Positions 34,956-46,528 of a stretch of DNA of 64,000 nt are shown piece by piece. This DNA is from Cordilura impudica. Its lineage: Eukaryota; Arthropoda; Insecta; Diptera; Scathophagidae. The position numbers were made by a program, and so were the translations under genes. Position 1 is the stretch's first letter. Each line of letters starts with the position of its first letter. A model generated the notes under the pieces. That model was not told the DNA's origin. It searched no databases and saw only the letters and a program-made list of their open reading frames with translations. The DNA is taken from NCBI GenBank assembly GCA_963682025.1, contig OY821518.1:150568243-150632242 (forward strand). Reading direction: 5' to 3'.

Positions 34956-36082
34956 TCAATAAGTTCTCACTCCAGTAGAGTGATTTCTCCTCAATAATTT
35001 TAACTGTGCTTCACGAGGTTTTTCCCGTGCGTCGTCATGCGCAACATTGTTGTGAAATATATCCTGTGGTTTTTTACCCGTTACCGAATGAATAGTTAAA
35101 TTATACAGCTGCACAGCTGTAGAATGTTTCTCCTGCATTAATTATATGAAATTCCTCTTTTATGCAACGGGCGATTTCAACTAGAGTTGAGTGAAGCCTT
35201 TCTATTTGGTCATTGGTCGAACTATGATGAGGATCGCAATAGTACAATTGAATTCGTATTATCTACATCAGTGATTTGAATTAGGGCGTTGTAAAACCTG
35301 GTTCATTGTCTAAAGTAAGCTTTTTCGCATGTGGAAAACTTTGCAAAATTTCTTGGACCTTTTCACCAAGATTTAATTTGTTCTTTATATGTTTTTTAAC
35401 GATAAATTTTGAATAAACTTTTGATTTTGCGCGTAAAAATATCAATGTGAAGGAACTCCCCCCCACTGTCGGGAACTGGAGCTTCTCCAATGGTAGTTTA
35501 CTAGGTTTCCTATCGTACTTGGCCTTATTGCATATATCGCACTGTCTGATACACTGTTTTATACTACTCAACATTTTCGGCCAGTAGTATTGTCGTAATA
35601 CTTGTTTATGGTTCTCCTTACAGCTTCTGTGAGCACGAGTATGCGTTTGCACTCTAATGGCAAATTGGTCATCTGAATGGCAATGTCGATCGCGAATATT
35701 CTAGTATAAACGAACTTGTTACTAAATACATTTTTAACCGTTTCCTTAAACATGTAGAGGTCTTCTGGGGTGCAATTAATTGCTGCAACAAGGTTCGGTT
35801 TAAGGAATTCCAACAAAATAGTCTTCAAATTTTCCCTTGTATCAAACTCTATTGTGTGGCGAGTTCTACCAAAACTTTTCAGGGTTCATGTCTTGTAAAA
35901 TTAGTTCAATAAAGTAAGATTTGTTGTTAAATTCATTTAGTGGTTTAGTAGCCTCAGGAATATTAAAGGTTTCGCTGTTATCACTAGAATGTTGGGTACT
36001 TTTTAGCGATTCATCATCAGAAATATTATTTAAAACCTATCTAGAAAGTGCGTCGGCCACGACATTGGTTGCGCCGGGCTTA
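34956..36082 (-). pseudogene. Gypsy integrase (broken)
   Basis: Minus strand. From 36080 the frame gives KPGATNVVADALSR, then a spacer. The zinc-binding HHCC region lies at 35660-35500 (H..., then CIRQCDICNKAKYDRKP), with YYWPKM before it, and DNEPGF near 35300, part of the catalytic core. The C-terminal piece LYNLTIHSVTGKKPQDIF lies near 35105-35055. Frameshifts separate these pieces and the second catalytic Asp and Glu are not clearly preserved. Confidence 0.82.
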
Positions 36083-36086
36083 TATA

Positions 36087-37154
36087 AGTTAAGGCATGAC
36101 ACACTTCCATGCCACCTTATCAGTCCGCAAATATGGCGAACAAATCTGAATAATCAGCCCGCAAATCATGTCAGTCCGTCATTCATGCCGCCCAATATGG
36201 TGAACGAATTAGTTTACCAATTATCCTCATATTCACAGTCACACAATGTGACGTCATTAATTTTTTTGTAAATAAATATTTTGCCACCCAACTTGACAAA
36301 CACCTTAGTTTGTCATTTATTTTTATAAATGTTTTTGCCCTCATCAAATTACTCTAAACGGGCACGAGTATGTTGCAATATCACATTGCATTGTTTTACA
36401 TTTATTTTTATGTCGCAATATCATATTGCATTCCCAGGCATTTTTTATTTATTATTTTTCTGGCACCAATTACGGCCATTCACACTTTTATTTGTTTTGG
36501 GTGTCAGTTTCACAAAATATTTCCTCAAACCGCTGCATTTTATTTAATTGTCTTGTCCCCTAATTCTGCAGCGTAAACAGTCCTCAAGTCAGTGCACTTG
36601 AAACTTCCACAATTTATGATTGTGAAACAAATGCACTTGACTGTTTTTATCTTTTGATTCTTCAGCATTTTTGTTGGTTTTTAGGTTTCACTTGTTTTGG
36701 CAATTTTTGTGTTTCTCTGCTGCTGAGGAGTGCCTGACTTTTATAAAATAGTTGAAAATTGAACTGAGCCCACATAGTAGGTAAATTAAAACGTAAATCA
36801 ATCGTAATAAAAACTTAAATTAAAACGTTAATAAAACGTAAAGAAGAACATTAATAAACGTAAATTAAACGTTAATAAAATGTAATACTTCATAGAAGTT
36901 TCATACTTAAATATTAAAGATAAATAAATATAAGAATTAGAAGTGTTAATATCGCAATAAATAAGTTGTAACTTTATTGTTGGTTGTTATTGAAACCGTT
37001 ATTAAATAAAGACTATTGAACTTAAATCGTACGGTAAGCGAATTGTCATAATCAAAGAACAAACAAAAGTATAAATTAAAATAAATAAATTGTTGAGTAA
37101 AATAAACGAAAGCAATGTGTTATAATTATTACCACAACTTCTCTTAAAATAATT
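36087..37154 (+). mobile_element. Solo LTR of an errantivirus-like element
   Basis: 1068 bp inserted in the gypsy pol gene, flanked by TATA at 36083-36086 and 37155-37158. Starts AGTTAAGGCATGAC and ends AAAATAATT; AGT..ATT-type ends with a 4-bp TATA duplication are typical of errantiviruses. It has a TATA-like TTTTATAAAATAG at about 36740 and a 3' half full of AACGT/AATAAA words. The pol frame reads across the junction (EGYAPKFVYK then PGATNVVADALSR) once the insert is ignored. Small frames inside are not genes. Confidence 0.85.
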
Positions 37155-38400
37155 TATACAAATTTGGGAGCATATCCTTCTATAAAAGAATCCATCTTTT
37201 AATTTTAGCGTTGGGATTTTTAGCTGAAATTGCGAATGTGAGAGGATGGTGATCTGTGTGTATTTCCAGATCAGTCACAGCATATAAATATTTTCAAAGG
37301 GTTTTTATTGCCGAAACTATGGCATATAATTCCTTTTCGTTTATGACGTAATTGCGTTTAGTAGAATTGAGAGTTTTGGATATGAAAATAATTGGTTTTT
37401 TCTCTTCCATCAGCACAGCACCGATAGCTGCCTTTGATGCATCGGTTGTAAGCACAAATTTTTTTTGATAATCAGGTTTGCTGAGTTCCACTTGCCCAGC
37501 CAAAAGGTTTTTCAATTTATCAGGTTCAATTCTGAGCTTTCTTGACAGATTAGTAGATGCTTTACCGTTCGCGCCTGCAAGAAATCTAGTTAATGGTTTT
37601 GCCGCCTCAGCAAAATCCCTAATAAATTTGCGGTAGTAACCCGTTAGTCCCAGAAAACTTCTAAGCTGCCTTAGAGTTTGGGGTTGTGGATAGTTCTTGA
37701 TTGTCTCTATTTTGTTTGGATCTGTTCTCATAACTCCATGTGCTATAACATATCCCAGAAATTCTACTTCCTTCTCGAAAAATTTAAATTTTTCTACGGA
37801 GATTTTCATATTTGCCGCACTGAGTGTGTTTATTATTGTTTCCAAATGTTGTATATATTCCTCCAATGCTTTGGAGTAAACTATAATATCGTCTATATAG
37901 ACATGACAGAATTTACAATAACTTTTTTCAAAATATCATCCATTGCGTTCTGAATAATGCTTGACGCATTCTTCAGGCAGAATGGCATTCGAACCAATTA
38001 GTACTTCCCTTTGTTTACGGAAAAAGAGGTTTTTCCTATGTCGTCCTCCTTCATGAGGTTCTGGTGGAAACCAGATTCAAGATCTAGGTTGGAAAAAATT
38101 TGACCTTGCCGAAATTGGATAATATTACATTACAATCTTGTATAGGGTATTTATAGGCTATTGTTTTTTTTCATTTTATTTCTTGAAATCGATAACCAAT
38201 CGAAGTTTTTGTGTTCCGTCGTCGTGCATTCCCTTTTTAGGGACGACCCATACAGGTGATTTATAAGAACCCCTGCTTTCACGTATGATGCCTGTTTCCA
38301 ATAATTTTTCTACTTCCCTATTGACGAAAGAGTTTGCAGAAGATGATATGGGTATTGTTCGCTTCATACCGGATCATTATCGACCGTCTTTATCTCTGCT
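37155..38400 (-). pseudogene. Gypsy reverse transcriptase / RNase H (broken)
   Basis: Minus strand. RT N-terminus at 38367-38176: GIIRESRGSYKSPVWVVPKK and KLRLVIDFKK. The palm passes through broken frames to VYIDDIIVYSKALEEYIQH near 37905-37850, keeping the IDD active site. The connection and RNase H (37866-37294) read FLGYVIAHGVMRTDPNKIE, LRSFLGLTGYYRKFIRDFA, TTDASKAAIGAVLMEEKKP and NYVINEKELYAIVSAIKTL. Most blocks are recognisable, but stops and a frameshift near 37930 prevent expression. Confidence 0.88.
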
Positions 38401-38628
38401 TTGATATCCGTTCTAAAGAGCAAATATAAATTGATATTTGAGTTCAATTCCGACACCCTTTCCTATATCTTCTCGCGTAGCTTTGTTAATTGGTCAGTTA
38501 CGTCCTCAGTTAAGACATTTTCCTCAACGTCTTCAAAACGTTCCTCATCGATAATCCTATTCAAGACATTCTTTCCCATGCCCTCAGAACTTTCCTAATT
38601 TTCATTGAAGACATTCCCTTCAATGTCC

Positions 38629-39009
38629 TCAAAACTTTCCTTTATAAAATTTAAACTTTTCGCAATAATTACCACAAGCTATCGTGCCTTGTTGGAAGTC
38701 CAATATTGCATTCGTCTTCCTCAAAAAATTATACCCTATAAGAACATCTGTTTCTATGTTTGGGATTTCATAAAACATTTGGTTTACCCCGAATAAGCCC
38801 GCCTCGTAATAATGCTCAATGACAGTATAACCATTAATAGTTTCTACTCTCTTCTTAATAACTAATACCCTTCTGTTCGCAAGAACTCTGGTTCTGCAGT
38901 AGGTGCTAGTCGCGCCAGTATCAATCACAACTGTGAGTTTCCTTCTATCCCTTGCTGTCCTGACGATGTAGGGCAGTCTGGACCTATCTCTAAAAAAAAG
39001 CATCCTCAT
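38629..39009 (-). pseudogene. Gypsy aspartic protease
   Basis: VVIDTGATSTYC near 38925-38890 is the D-T-G active site of a retropepsin, followed by VLIGYNFLRKTNAILDF near 38730-38690, the usual hydrophobic strand region. It matures Gag and Pol in the particle. The frame is open over 126 codons, but the surrounding pol is not. Confidence 0.82.
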
Positions 39010-40098
39010 TGAGGTTATTTATTCTTTGAGTCTTTTGATTGGGCTGATAGCTAATTTGGGAATTAATATGGGGACGCTTGATGCCCTGTGGAAAATATTT
39101 GAAACGGTTTTGTGATTGAAAACAGTTATTAAAATAATTTGGCGTCTGACCGTCATTGAAATTTTGTGGAGGTATGATATTAGCCGAACTACCCAATTCC
39201 ATTGGTTCACACCTAGGTTCCGGTCGACGTACTTGTCGATAATTATTCTGTGGGTTGTCTTGGTTGCCACATGGAAAACGTAATGCATTCATATGCTTTC
39301 CATGGTTATTGTTATGGTATATTGCTCTATTAAATTGGGAAGCGAAACTTGCACGCACGCATTTGGTAAGTCACTCGGTGACAGTGCGCATAATATATTA
39401 GCTAGTGGAGCGTTTAATCCTGTGACAAACACTCTTAGGACATATTGTTATTTTTTTTCTTATTGAGCTCATTCGTTAACCCTGATTCCGTGGGTCATAA
39501 TTGTCTTATTGACGAGTGCGGTGAGTATCCTATTTATCTCATTATAGTAATCAATAATGGACAAAGGACCCTGCCTCTTAACGCTCAACTCTTGTTCGAT
39601 TATATGTAGTGGCCGCTTGTCGGCATATGCAAAATCTAATCTACTAATGATTGCATCAAGGTTTAGGACTGTTCCATGGTTAGTGAGGATATCGTTAGCG
39701 TGTTCGATTATCTTGTTTCTAAGAATAGTTAATGCAGCAAAATATTTCTTGCCGTCTTTTTTATATAATTTCATGGAGTTACTAGCGGCCTCTCGCCAAC
39801 TGACGTAGGAATTTTTCCCATCGAAACTGGGTAAAGATTTTATCACATCTAATGCTTCATCGCAACGAATACTATCATTAATGATATGTGTTCTATATTC
39901 TGTTACTGTATTTAAACTAACTAATTGGGATAATTGTCGAGTTAAAAGTTCTCTAGAGTCACTCAATGGAGCCGCCTGTGACTGAATCAATTCTGTAATA
40001 TGGGCAGAGGTAGCCATGGAGGTGTTTGAAGTACTAAAATTTTGAAACAAGCCCGTTAAACTTTCTAAAGAACTACACAAATTTTCCTCCCCTGGCAA
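38990..40098 (-). pseudogene. Gypsy gag
   Basis: Two frames. 40098-39469 reads ALDVIKSLPSFDGKNSYVSW, LRNKIIEHANDILTNHGTVL and DFAYADKRPLHIIEQELSVK, strongly like Gag of Drosophila gypsy-group elements. 39358-38990 is the basic, Asn-rich C-terminal part with EPMELGSSANI. A frameshift or stop near 39460 separates them. No zinc knuckle is visible, as in other errantivirus-like Gag proteins. The protein would form capsids. Confidence 0.85.
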
Positions 40099-40149
40099 GA
40101 AGCCAATTTCTACCTCTAATTCCCTGATATTTTCCAGCGTTTATAATTA

Positions 40150-41141
40150 TAACCTATACCACTATGTGGTTTGGGTATAATGACTTTGTGCTGTTGTTTG
40201 TAACTACCATAAATATTTGACCTAGACCCATCTTTTATTATACCGATCGAATCCGAATCACTATCTGATTCGATTTAACGATGTCCGTCCGTCCGTCCGT
40301 CTGTGTGTCCATGTAAAGCTTTTAATCAAACTACAGGTTGCAAATATGAAAATATTTTGATGAGATTTGGTACATAAGCTTTTATCAGCCATGGGATGAA
40401 CGCTGTTGAAATTGGCGAGAATCGGTCCATGTTCAGACCTAGCCCCCATACAAATGACCCCTATGAAATCGATTTAAATTGCCATAAGATCCAAATTATC
40501 ATATAAATCTTAGTCAAATTGGGTTTGTATGTATTTATTTCATCCATTAATCAGTAGTCCAAAAATGATCCCTATTGGACAACTCTTAGTCATAGGCCTC
40601 ATATAGAGCTGCTTCCCGATCTTCACTTAAATCTATCAAAAAACAAAAATATTGCATTGATTCTTCTCAAATTTTATTTGTATATATTTTTGACTTTTGT
40701 ATACAAGAGACTTTACCAAACATGGTCAGGATCGGTCCATTTTTGGGCCTAGTCCCCATATAGATATAGCATCCGATATGAACTTTTTCATATCTGCAGC
40801 GAAAAAAATTAATAAAAATCCCACTCAAATCTGGTTTATGCTTATTTTCTATATCCAGTTAGTTGGGCTTGAGAGATAGGGTCTCTAAACGCATGGTATA
40901 GGGACTTTACCAAACATGCTCAGGATCGGTCCATTTTTGGGCCTAGTCCCCATATAGATATAGCATCCGATATGAACTTTTTCATATCTGCAGCCAAAAA
41001 AATTAATAAAAATCCCACTCAAATCTGGTTTATGCTTATTTTCTATATCCAGTTAGTTGGGCCTGAGAGATAGGGTCTCTAAACGCATGGTATAGGGTAT
41101 CGTATAGTCAGTCTAGACCGACTATAAATTTCTTACTTGTT
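40150..41141 (+). mobile_element. Family B Helentron-like element (B3)
   Basis: Starts CCTATACCACTATGTGG, with GTCCGTCCGTCCGTCTGTGT near 40283, and ends CTAGACCGACTATAAATTTC then TTACTTGTT. It sits just upstream of gypsy gag, in the leader. The 3' part is tandemly duplicated (40709-40902 and 40903-41096, period 194, almost identical). The frame at 40697 is spurious. Confidence 0.85.
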
Positions 41142-41144
41142 TTA

Positions 41145-41520
41145 ATTGTTAAGATTTATAATTTTTAAGTGATAAAAATTAATGATTTTAATTTATAATT
41201 TGGATTGGTAAAAATTTATAATTTTTAAGTGATAAAAATTAATGATTAGAAATTGATAAAAATTTATAATTTTGATTGATAAAATTCATAATTCTTAAGT
41301 GATAAAAATTAATAACTTTAAATGATAATTTGGATTGGTAAAAATTTTAAATTTGTAAGTGATAAAATTTAATGATTAGAAATTGATAAAAATTTATAAT
41401 TTTAATTGTTAAATTTCATAATTTTTAAGGGATAAAATTAATGATTTTAATTGATAAAAATTTATAATTTTAATTGGAAATTTATAAATAATTTTAAGTG
41501 ATAAAAAATTAATTTTTTAC
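41145..41520 (+). repeat. AT-rich minisatellite, dimeric 60/70-bp unit
   Basis: The word AAGTGATAAAAATTAATGATT (or a close variant) begins at 41167, 41227, 41297, 41357, 41427 and 41495, so the spacing alternates 60, 70, 60, 70, 68. It lies in the gypsy leader between a family B copy and the region before the 5' LTR. Confidence 0.85.
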
Positions 41521-42083
41521 ATCAATTTTATTTCAATCTTACTTAATTAATCCTTCTCTTGTATTGTTATTATGGAGTGGTCCCAAATTTATCTATAGAT
41601 GTCCTTTTCAATGAAGATTCTTAAAGCTGTCCCGGCTCTACCGGGTACCGGGGTTTTGCTGCCAAGCGTGGGCAGGGTTCTCTTCCTTCACTATAATTTC
41701 AATTGTACTTCACTTTCAAATTGTTTTAATTTTCAATCAGTTGTTTGAGGTAAAAAATTTTCAAATAATAAAAACCTTCGTGCTTTAGTTTTTATTAAAT
41801 GTTTGCAATTTTGTCCTTTAAATAATTTATAAATTTTTCCACATATGTTTTTTGATTTAATTTTTCTTTATTAGGAACTATAAAAATTTTGTTGTCGATT
41901 GGTTTTTAGTTTAGTTCTTTTCTCCTTTTTTAATAGGGTACTTGTTTTATTAATTTTGTCACAATAAGTTTTTAGTTTAGTTCTTTTCTCCCTTTTTAAT
42001 AGGGTATTTGTTTTATAGTCGGCGGATACGCTACTTTGTTTTTTCAGAATACACTTTCGATCACGTATCCCGGTTGAGCTACC
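41521..42083 (-). other. Gypsy leader and primer-binding region
   Basis: Non-coding. It contains a GC-rich hairpin-like stretch (CCCGGCTCTACCGGG at 41632-41646) and a direct repeat of about 68 bp near 41905-42010 (AGTTTTTAGTTTAGTTCTTT twice). Next to the 5' LTR the minus strand reads TGGTAGCTCAACCGGGATAC, the expected position of a primer binding site; the cognate tRNA is not identified. Confidence 0.5.
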
Positions 42084-42444
42084 AGTTAATTATTATGTTT
42101 TTTAAGTTTTTCTTTTTTTTATTTTTATATAATTTGTTTACATTATTTTTTAATTACTGCTCACTTTTACAATTGTTCCCGTTTACCTTCTCTTATTGAC
42201 AAACTTATTCTACTTCAAAAATCCTTTTTGTATACTAGCAAAAATCATGATTTTTTTATTTCAACTTGCGAATCAGCAGTTTACGTTGCGCGTGTTGAAT
42301 AATACGATATTCCCTTTTTATGGGAATTAAAAATGTTTTTGTAGACATTGCGTCAGCAGAATGTTCGTTGCGCGTGTGAACCAAAAAAAAAAATACGAAA
42401 TTTTAAATACCAAGTTAAGCCTATGCAAAGCTGTCACCTTAAAT
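42084..42444 (-). repeat. Gypsy 5' LTR
   Basis: About 361 bp, uninterrupted, matching the split 3' LTR. It keeps the empty site for the family A insertion (CATTATTTTTTAATTAC at about 42143-42159). The outer end reads CCTTAAAT where the 3' copy has CCTTAACT. Confidence 0.85.
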
Positions 42445-43353
42445 TGCATATTTAAACATCTCATATCTTCTTTCAAGTATTAATATTCAATTCTGAAGCA
42501 TATTTTCTGTTGGAAATATTATTATTATTATCATTATGATTTTGATATACACAATAGCTATTGTACAGCTATTTAATAAGTCCCAACGCTGCTTCCATGT
42601 TTATACACATATCATAATTGTTAGCCTAACCATAAATAGCGACCGACCTACCTACAAACCTACCTACAGAGCCTTGACTGAATTAATTAAATTTTAATTT
42701 AAAGCATTCATATCGCACCTGTACCTCTAAAGTGCGTCAACTCAAAATTTTCAAATTTTCAGTAAAGTGCGTCAACTCAAAATTTACAAATTTTCAGTAG
42801 AAATTTAAAAATTTTGAGTTGACTCACTTTAGAGGTACAGGTGCGATATAGATTCTTATTTTTGGTATATAAGCGAAAAAGCAATTTAGGGTGGCATGTA
42901 GATTTTACTTTGAATTAAAGTTCATTTAAATATATTGCTTAATTTTTTTTTTAAGTTTTATAACGTTTGATTATAAAGTCAATCAGTCAAGAGGTTTGGC
43001 TGTGATGTGAAAAACGAAATTTTTTTATAAAATCTACATATTTTTTAATCAAATTATACCGATTTTGATTGCTTTGTAGTTACGTCTGTTTGCATTTAAG
43101 ACTTTCAAACCCTAGTCGCCTTAGAGATTGACGTTATTTTCATAAGACAATTTAAAATTGTGGGCGTGGGTCTTAAATGGTTAATGGTATTTTGTACTTT
43201 TATTTTCATTATTTTTCATTTTTTTCAATTCGATTAAAATGTATATTTTGAAATACCGTAAACGTTTAATTTAAGCTTCTGAGTAGTACTCGTAGTTCAG
43301 TTTAACTAATGAAATTGGCTGTTAGAATCACTGGTAGTATCATATATGTTAAT
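42445..43353. other. Intergenic DNA with a compact palindrome
   Basis: No gene recognised. Contains the 138-bp palindrome at 42711-42848 and short CTACC-type direct words near 42645. Confidence 0.6.
42711..42848. repeat. 138-bp near-palindrome
   Basis: Arms of about 48 bp start TATCGCACCTGTACCTCTAA and are mirrored at TTAGAGGTACAGGTGCGATA. Between them, part of the left arm (AAAGTGCGTCAACTCAAAAT) is repeated directly. It may be a tiny foldback or MITE element; no convincing TSD. Confidence 0.85.
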
Positions 43354-44115
43354 TATACCCTATACCACTATGTGGTTTGGGTATAATGACTTTGTGCTGC
43401 TGTTTGTAACAACCAAAAATATATCACATAGACCCATCTTTTATTATACCGATCGACTCAGAATCACTTTCTGAGTCGATTAAGCGATGTCCGTCCGTCC
43501 GTCCGTACGTCCGTCCGTCTGTGTGTCCATGTAAACCTTGTAATCAAACTACAGGTCGCATATATGAATATATTTTGATGAAATTTGGTGTGTGAGCCTC
43601 TATCGGCCATAGCATGAACGCTATTGAAATTGGTGAGAATCGGTCCATGTTCAGACCTAGTCCCCATACAAATGACTTAAATTGCCATAAGATCCAAAAT
43701 ATCATATAGATCTCAGTCAAATTGGGTTTGAATGTGTTTATTACATCCATTAATCAGTAGTCCAAAAATAATCCCTATAGGACAATTCTTAGTCATAGGC
43801 CCCATATAGAGCTGATTCCCGATCTTTACTTAAATCTATCAAAAAACAAAAAATATTAGACAGATTTCTCTCAAATTTGTTTTGTTCATATTTTTTGAAA
43901 ATATAAGTTACTTTACCAAATATTGTCAGGATCGTTCAATTTTTCGACATAGTCCCCATATAAATATAGCTTCCGATATGAACTTTTTCATATCTGCAGC
44001 CAAAAAAAATTAATAACAATGCCACTCAAATTTGGTTTATGCTTATTTTCTATATCCAATTAGTTGGACCTAAGAGATAGGGTATATAGACCGACTATAA
44101 TTCTCTTACTTGTTT
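43354..44115 (+). mobile_element. Family B Helentron-like element (B4)
   Basis: Full-length-looking copy: starts TATACCCTATACCACTATG, GTCCGTCCGTCCGTACGTCC near 43490, ends ACCGACTATAATTCTCTTAC. The 3' hairpin is degraded (only TATAGACCGACTATA). No coding capacity. Confidence 0.85.
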
Positions 44116-46528
44116 CTAAAATATTTCTTTTGAATTCTTAATTAATAAGAAAAATTATTTGACATCAATTTTTCATTTATTTAAATTGTATAATTCAAAT
44201 TAATTTACTCTTTCAAAGTTTAAAAAAATACAAATTTTCAATGTTTAAATGAACGTCAAAATCGTTATTTAAGAATTTATTATTTTTAAGTTCTGATCAT
44301 AGGTAAGAATAAAACTTTACACTCAAATAAAGTTGTCAACATTTTGAATACTAATTATAAATATTAAGACGAAAAAAAAATAAAACAATTAAGTATTCGA
44401 TACAAGTACAAATTACTGGCAAATGTTAAATTTAAAAAAAATACTTGAAATATGAGCCCCTTCAACATGAAATTTAATTGATAAGCATTTATCCCACAAA
44501 CAGTTGGATTAAAAATGTCAAAATTTAAAAGAGAAATAAAAAATAGATAAGATTGTTTTGACTTGGTTAAGAACTCGATGGGAAAAATTTATAGCAACTA
44601 AAAGTACCAGTACTACTTATGTAGGTTTTATATAATATTTACTTGCAATATAACAAAGTAAAGTAAGCTTTTTGCTAAAATCAAAAAATTGATTATATAC
44701 CGAACCTATTCAACATATACCGAACCTATTCAACAACAACATTTTTTACTCATTATGTTAACTGAAAATAATAATACGAAAAGAAAAAACAAATTTTTTG
44801 AATAGCGAAAGCAATTTTTTTGTGGTTTAAAAAAGAAAGTTTACAAAACAAAAGAAAGATTTAATAACAAATTTCATAACAATAATGACGCCCAGCTACG
44901 ATTAACTTCCCTTCTATCCACAAACACGTTAATGAAGTTTAATTAATTGAAATAAGTAATTATTCACAGATATAATATATTTGAATATATGCATGCAAAT
45001 TTACACTTCAGATTACTCTCTTTTTCGTAGATAAAAAACCCGCCGTCATTTAGCCAGTGGTTAATTAATTTCCTTATTCTATCTAGTTCATTTATAATTT
45101 TGAAGTTTTATTAATTTATTAATTTGCGTATTTATATTGTTTGCTCATAAAAGTCATATTTATTGATCAAAAAATTTCCTTATAAGGGGTGAGAACAACT
45201 GAAAAAGCTACATTAAAGTTTTATATGCATTAAAATAAAAATAAAATTGGTTAAGTATAAAAATAAAAAAATATGTTTTAATAATTCATAGTTTAGGTTA
45301 AACAAAATAAAGTTTTTAGTTCCTTCTCTTTTTGCTGGTTAAAAATATGGGGCACGATTTAGACCCTTGGCGCCACAATTACTCGGTTCGACCCTGAACA
45401 AGAGCTCAAGATTTAACTTTTGATGTGTAAACATATATACGCGCAGGGCGGTAAATTTCTATTTCATAATACAATCACAAAAACAGCGTCGTAACATGTG
45501 AATGTAAGACAAAATCGATGTGACTTATGATTATTGTATTGGTGAAAAAAGTATGATATGTAATAACCTGTTTGAAAACGAAAAGTAAAAAATGAAAAAT
45601 AAGAAATGAAAAATAAAAAATTAAAAAAAAAAATTCAAAATTAAAAATAAAAAATGAAAAATTAAAAATTAAAAATTAAAAATGAAAAATAAAAAATGAA
45701 AAATTAAAAATAATAAATGAAAAATAAAAAATAAAAAATGAAATATAAAAAATTTAAAAAGAAAAATGAAAAAAGAAAATCCAAAAATGTAAAAAGAAAA
45801 ATGAAAAATGAAAAACGAAAAACGAAAAATGAAAATCGAAAAATGAAAAAAGAAAAATAAAATAAGAAAAATGAGAAATAAAAAATTAAAAATTAAAAAT
45901 AAAAAATTAAAAATGAAAAATAAAAAATTAAAAACTAAAAAATAAAAACTAAAAAACGAAAAATGAAAAAAAATTTTTTTAAAAATCAACAACAGAGCCC
46001 CTGCAGTTGATTGCTATAAGTGATACATAGATGACGTTTTCTGTTTGATTTTAAAAAAGTTCCATATAAAAATCTTTATTTACGAAATGTTTACACAGCT
46101 CCCCTGTGATCGGACTCACATGATTTCTTTCAAAATAAATATGTGTGTATTATTTTTGTTAATATTTTTATAAAATGTTATTTTGAATGCAAATTAGTTT
46201 ATCGATCCTAACTAAGTTTAATTAATTAAAATAAGAGATCACTGTTGACTTATGGCTTAGGTAAGTTATTTATTTTTTTTTTAATCATGCGTGTTTCACG
46301 TAAAAATCCATTATGGACAAAAAAATTTCGAAAACAAGACATAAACATATTTTTTTTTTCAACTCACGATTCACGCGTTGAATCATTCAAATTTCGTTTT
46401 CAATAGTTTTTAAATTTCAATTTTATATGTGAGCGTGAATCAAAATTTACTCACGCGTCCACCTCTAATAAAAAATAAACACCTAAGCAATAACTAAAAT
46501 ATCGAAAATAAAGGGTATCTTCTCTTCT
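44116..46528. other. AT-rich intergenic DNA
   Basis: No gene or complete element recognised. It includes a 20-bp tandem duplication (CATATACCGAACCTATTCAA-type, 44695-44735), a short GGCGCCACAATTACTCGGTT segment at 45379 that looks like a retroelement primer site but has no neighbouring LTR, and a long A-rich simple repeat (45580-45975). Confidence 0.5.
45580..45975 (+). repeat. A-rich simple repeat (AAAAATG/AAAATTAAAAAT)
   Basis: About 400 bp of A-runs broken by TG, TT and CG every 5-8 bases. The opposite strand shows a 107-codon Phe/Leu/Ile-rich frame, which is just the translation of the repeat and not a gene. Confidence 0.92.

Larger units (their letters stand above)
26057..42444 (-). mobile_element. 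Gypsy (errantivirus-like) LTR retrotransposon
   Basis: Minus-strand element with gag (40098-38990), protease, RT/RNase H, integrase (to 34956) and a possible env remnant, followed by a polypurine tract (GGAGGGGGGG on the minus strand, 33958-33949) and the 3' LTR. The 5' LTR is at 42084-42444. LTR ends of the AGTTAAGG type match the errantivirus convention. It is interrupted by a family A compound (26121-33651, in the 3' LTR), a solo LTR (36087-37154) and a family B copy (40150-41141). No TSD could be confirmed. Genes are broken throughout. Confidence 0.88.

Noticed and set aside
36329..36576. Two overlapping frames of about 70 codons
   Set aside because: They lie inside the solo LTR and show no domain features.
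26057..42444. 4-bp target duplication for the gypsy element
   Set aside because: The left flank ends in a short local duplication (TTAATTATCAGG twice) and does not match the right flank TGCA; the junction is not resolved.
45379..45420. GGCGCCACAATTACTCGGTT followed by CGACCCTGAAC, tRNA- or primer-site-like
   Set aside because: No cloverleaf can be closed and no LTR pair was found around it, so neither a tRNA gene nor a retroelement boundary can be claimed.
45669..45992. 107-codon minus-strand frame rich in Phe, Leu and Ile
   Set aside because: It is the translation of an A-rich simple repeat; no domain, and the open frame results from the absence of stop-forming words in the repeat.
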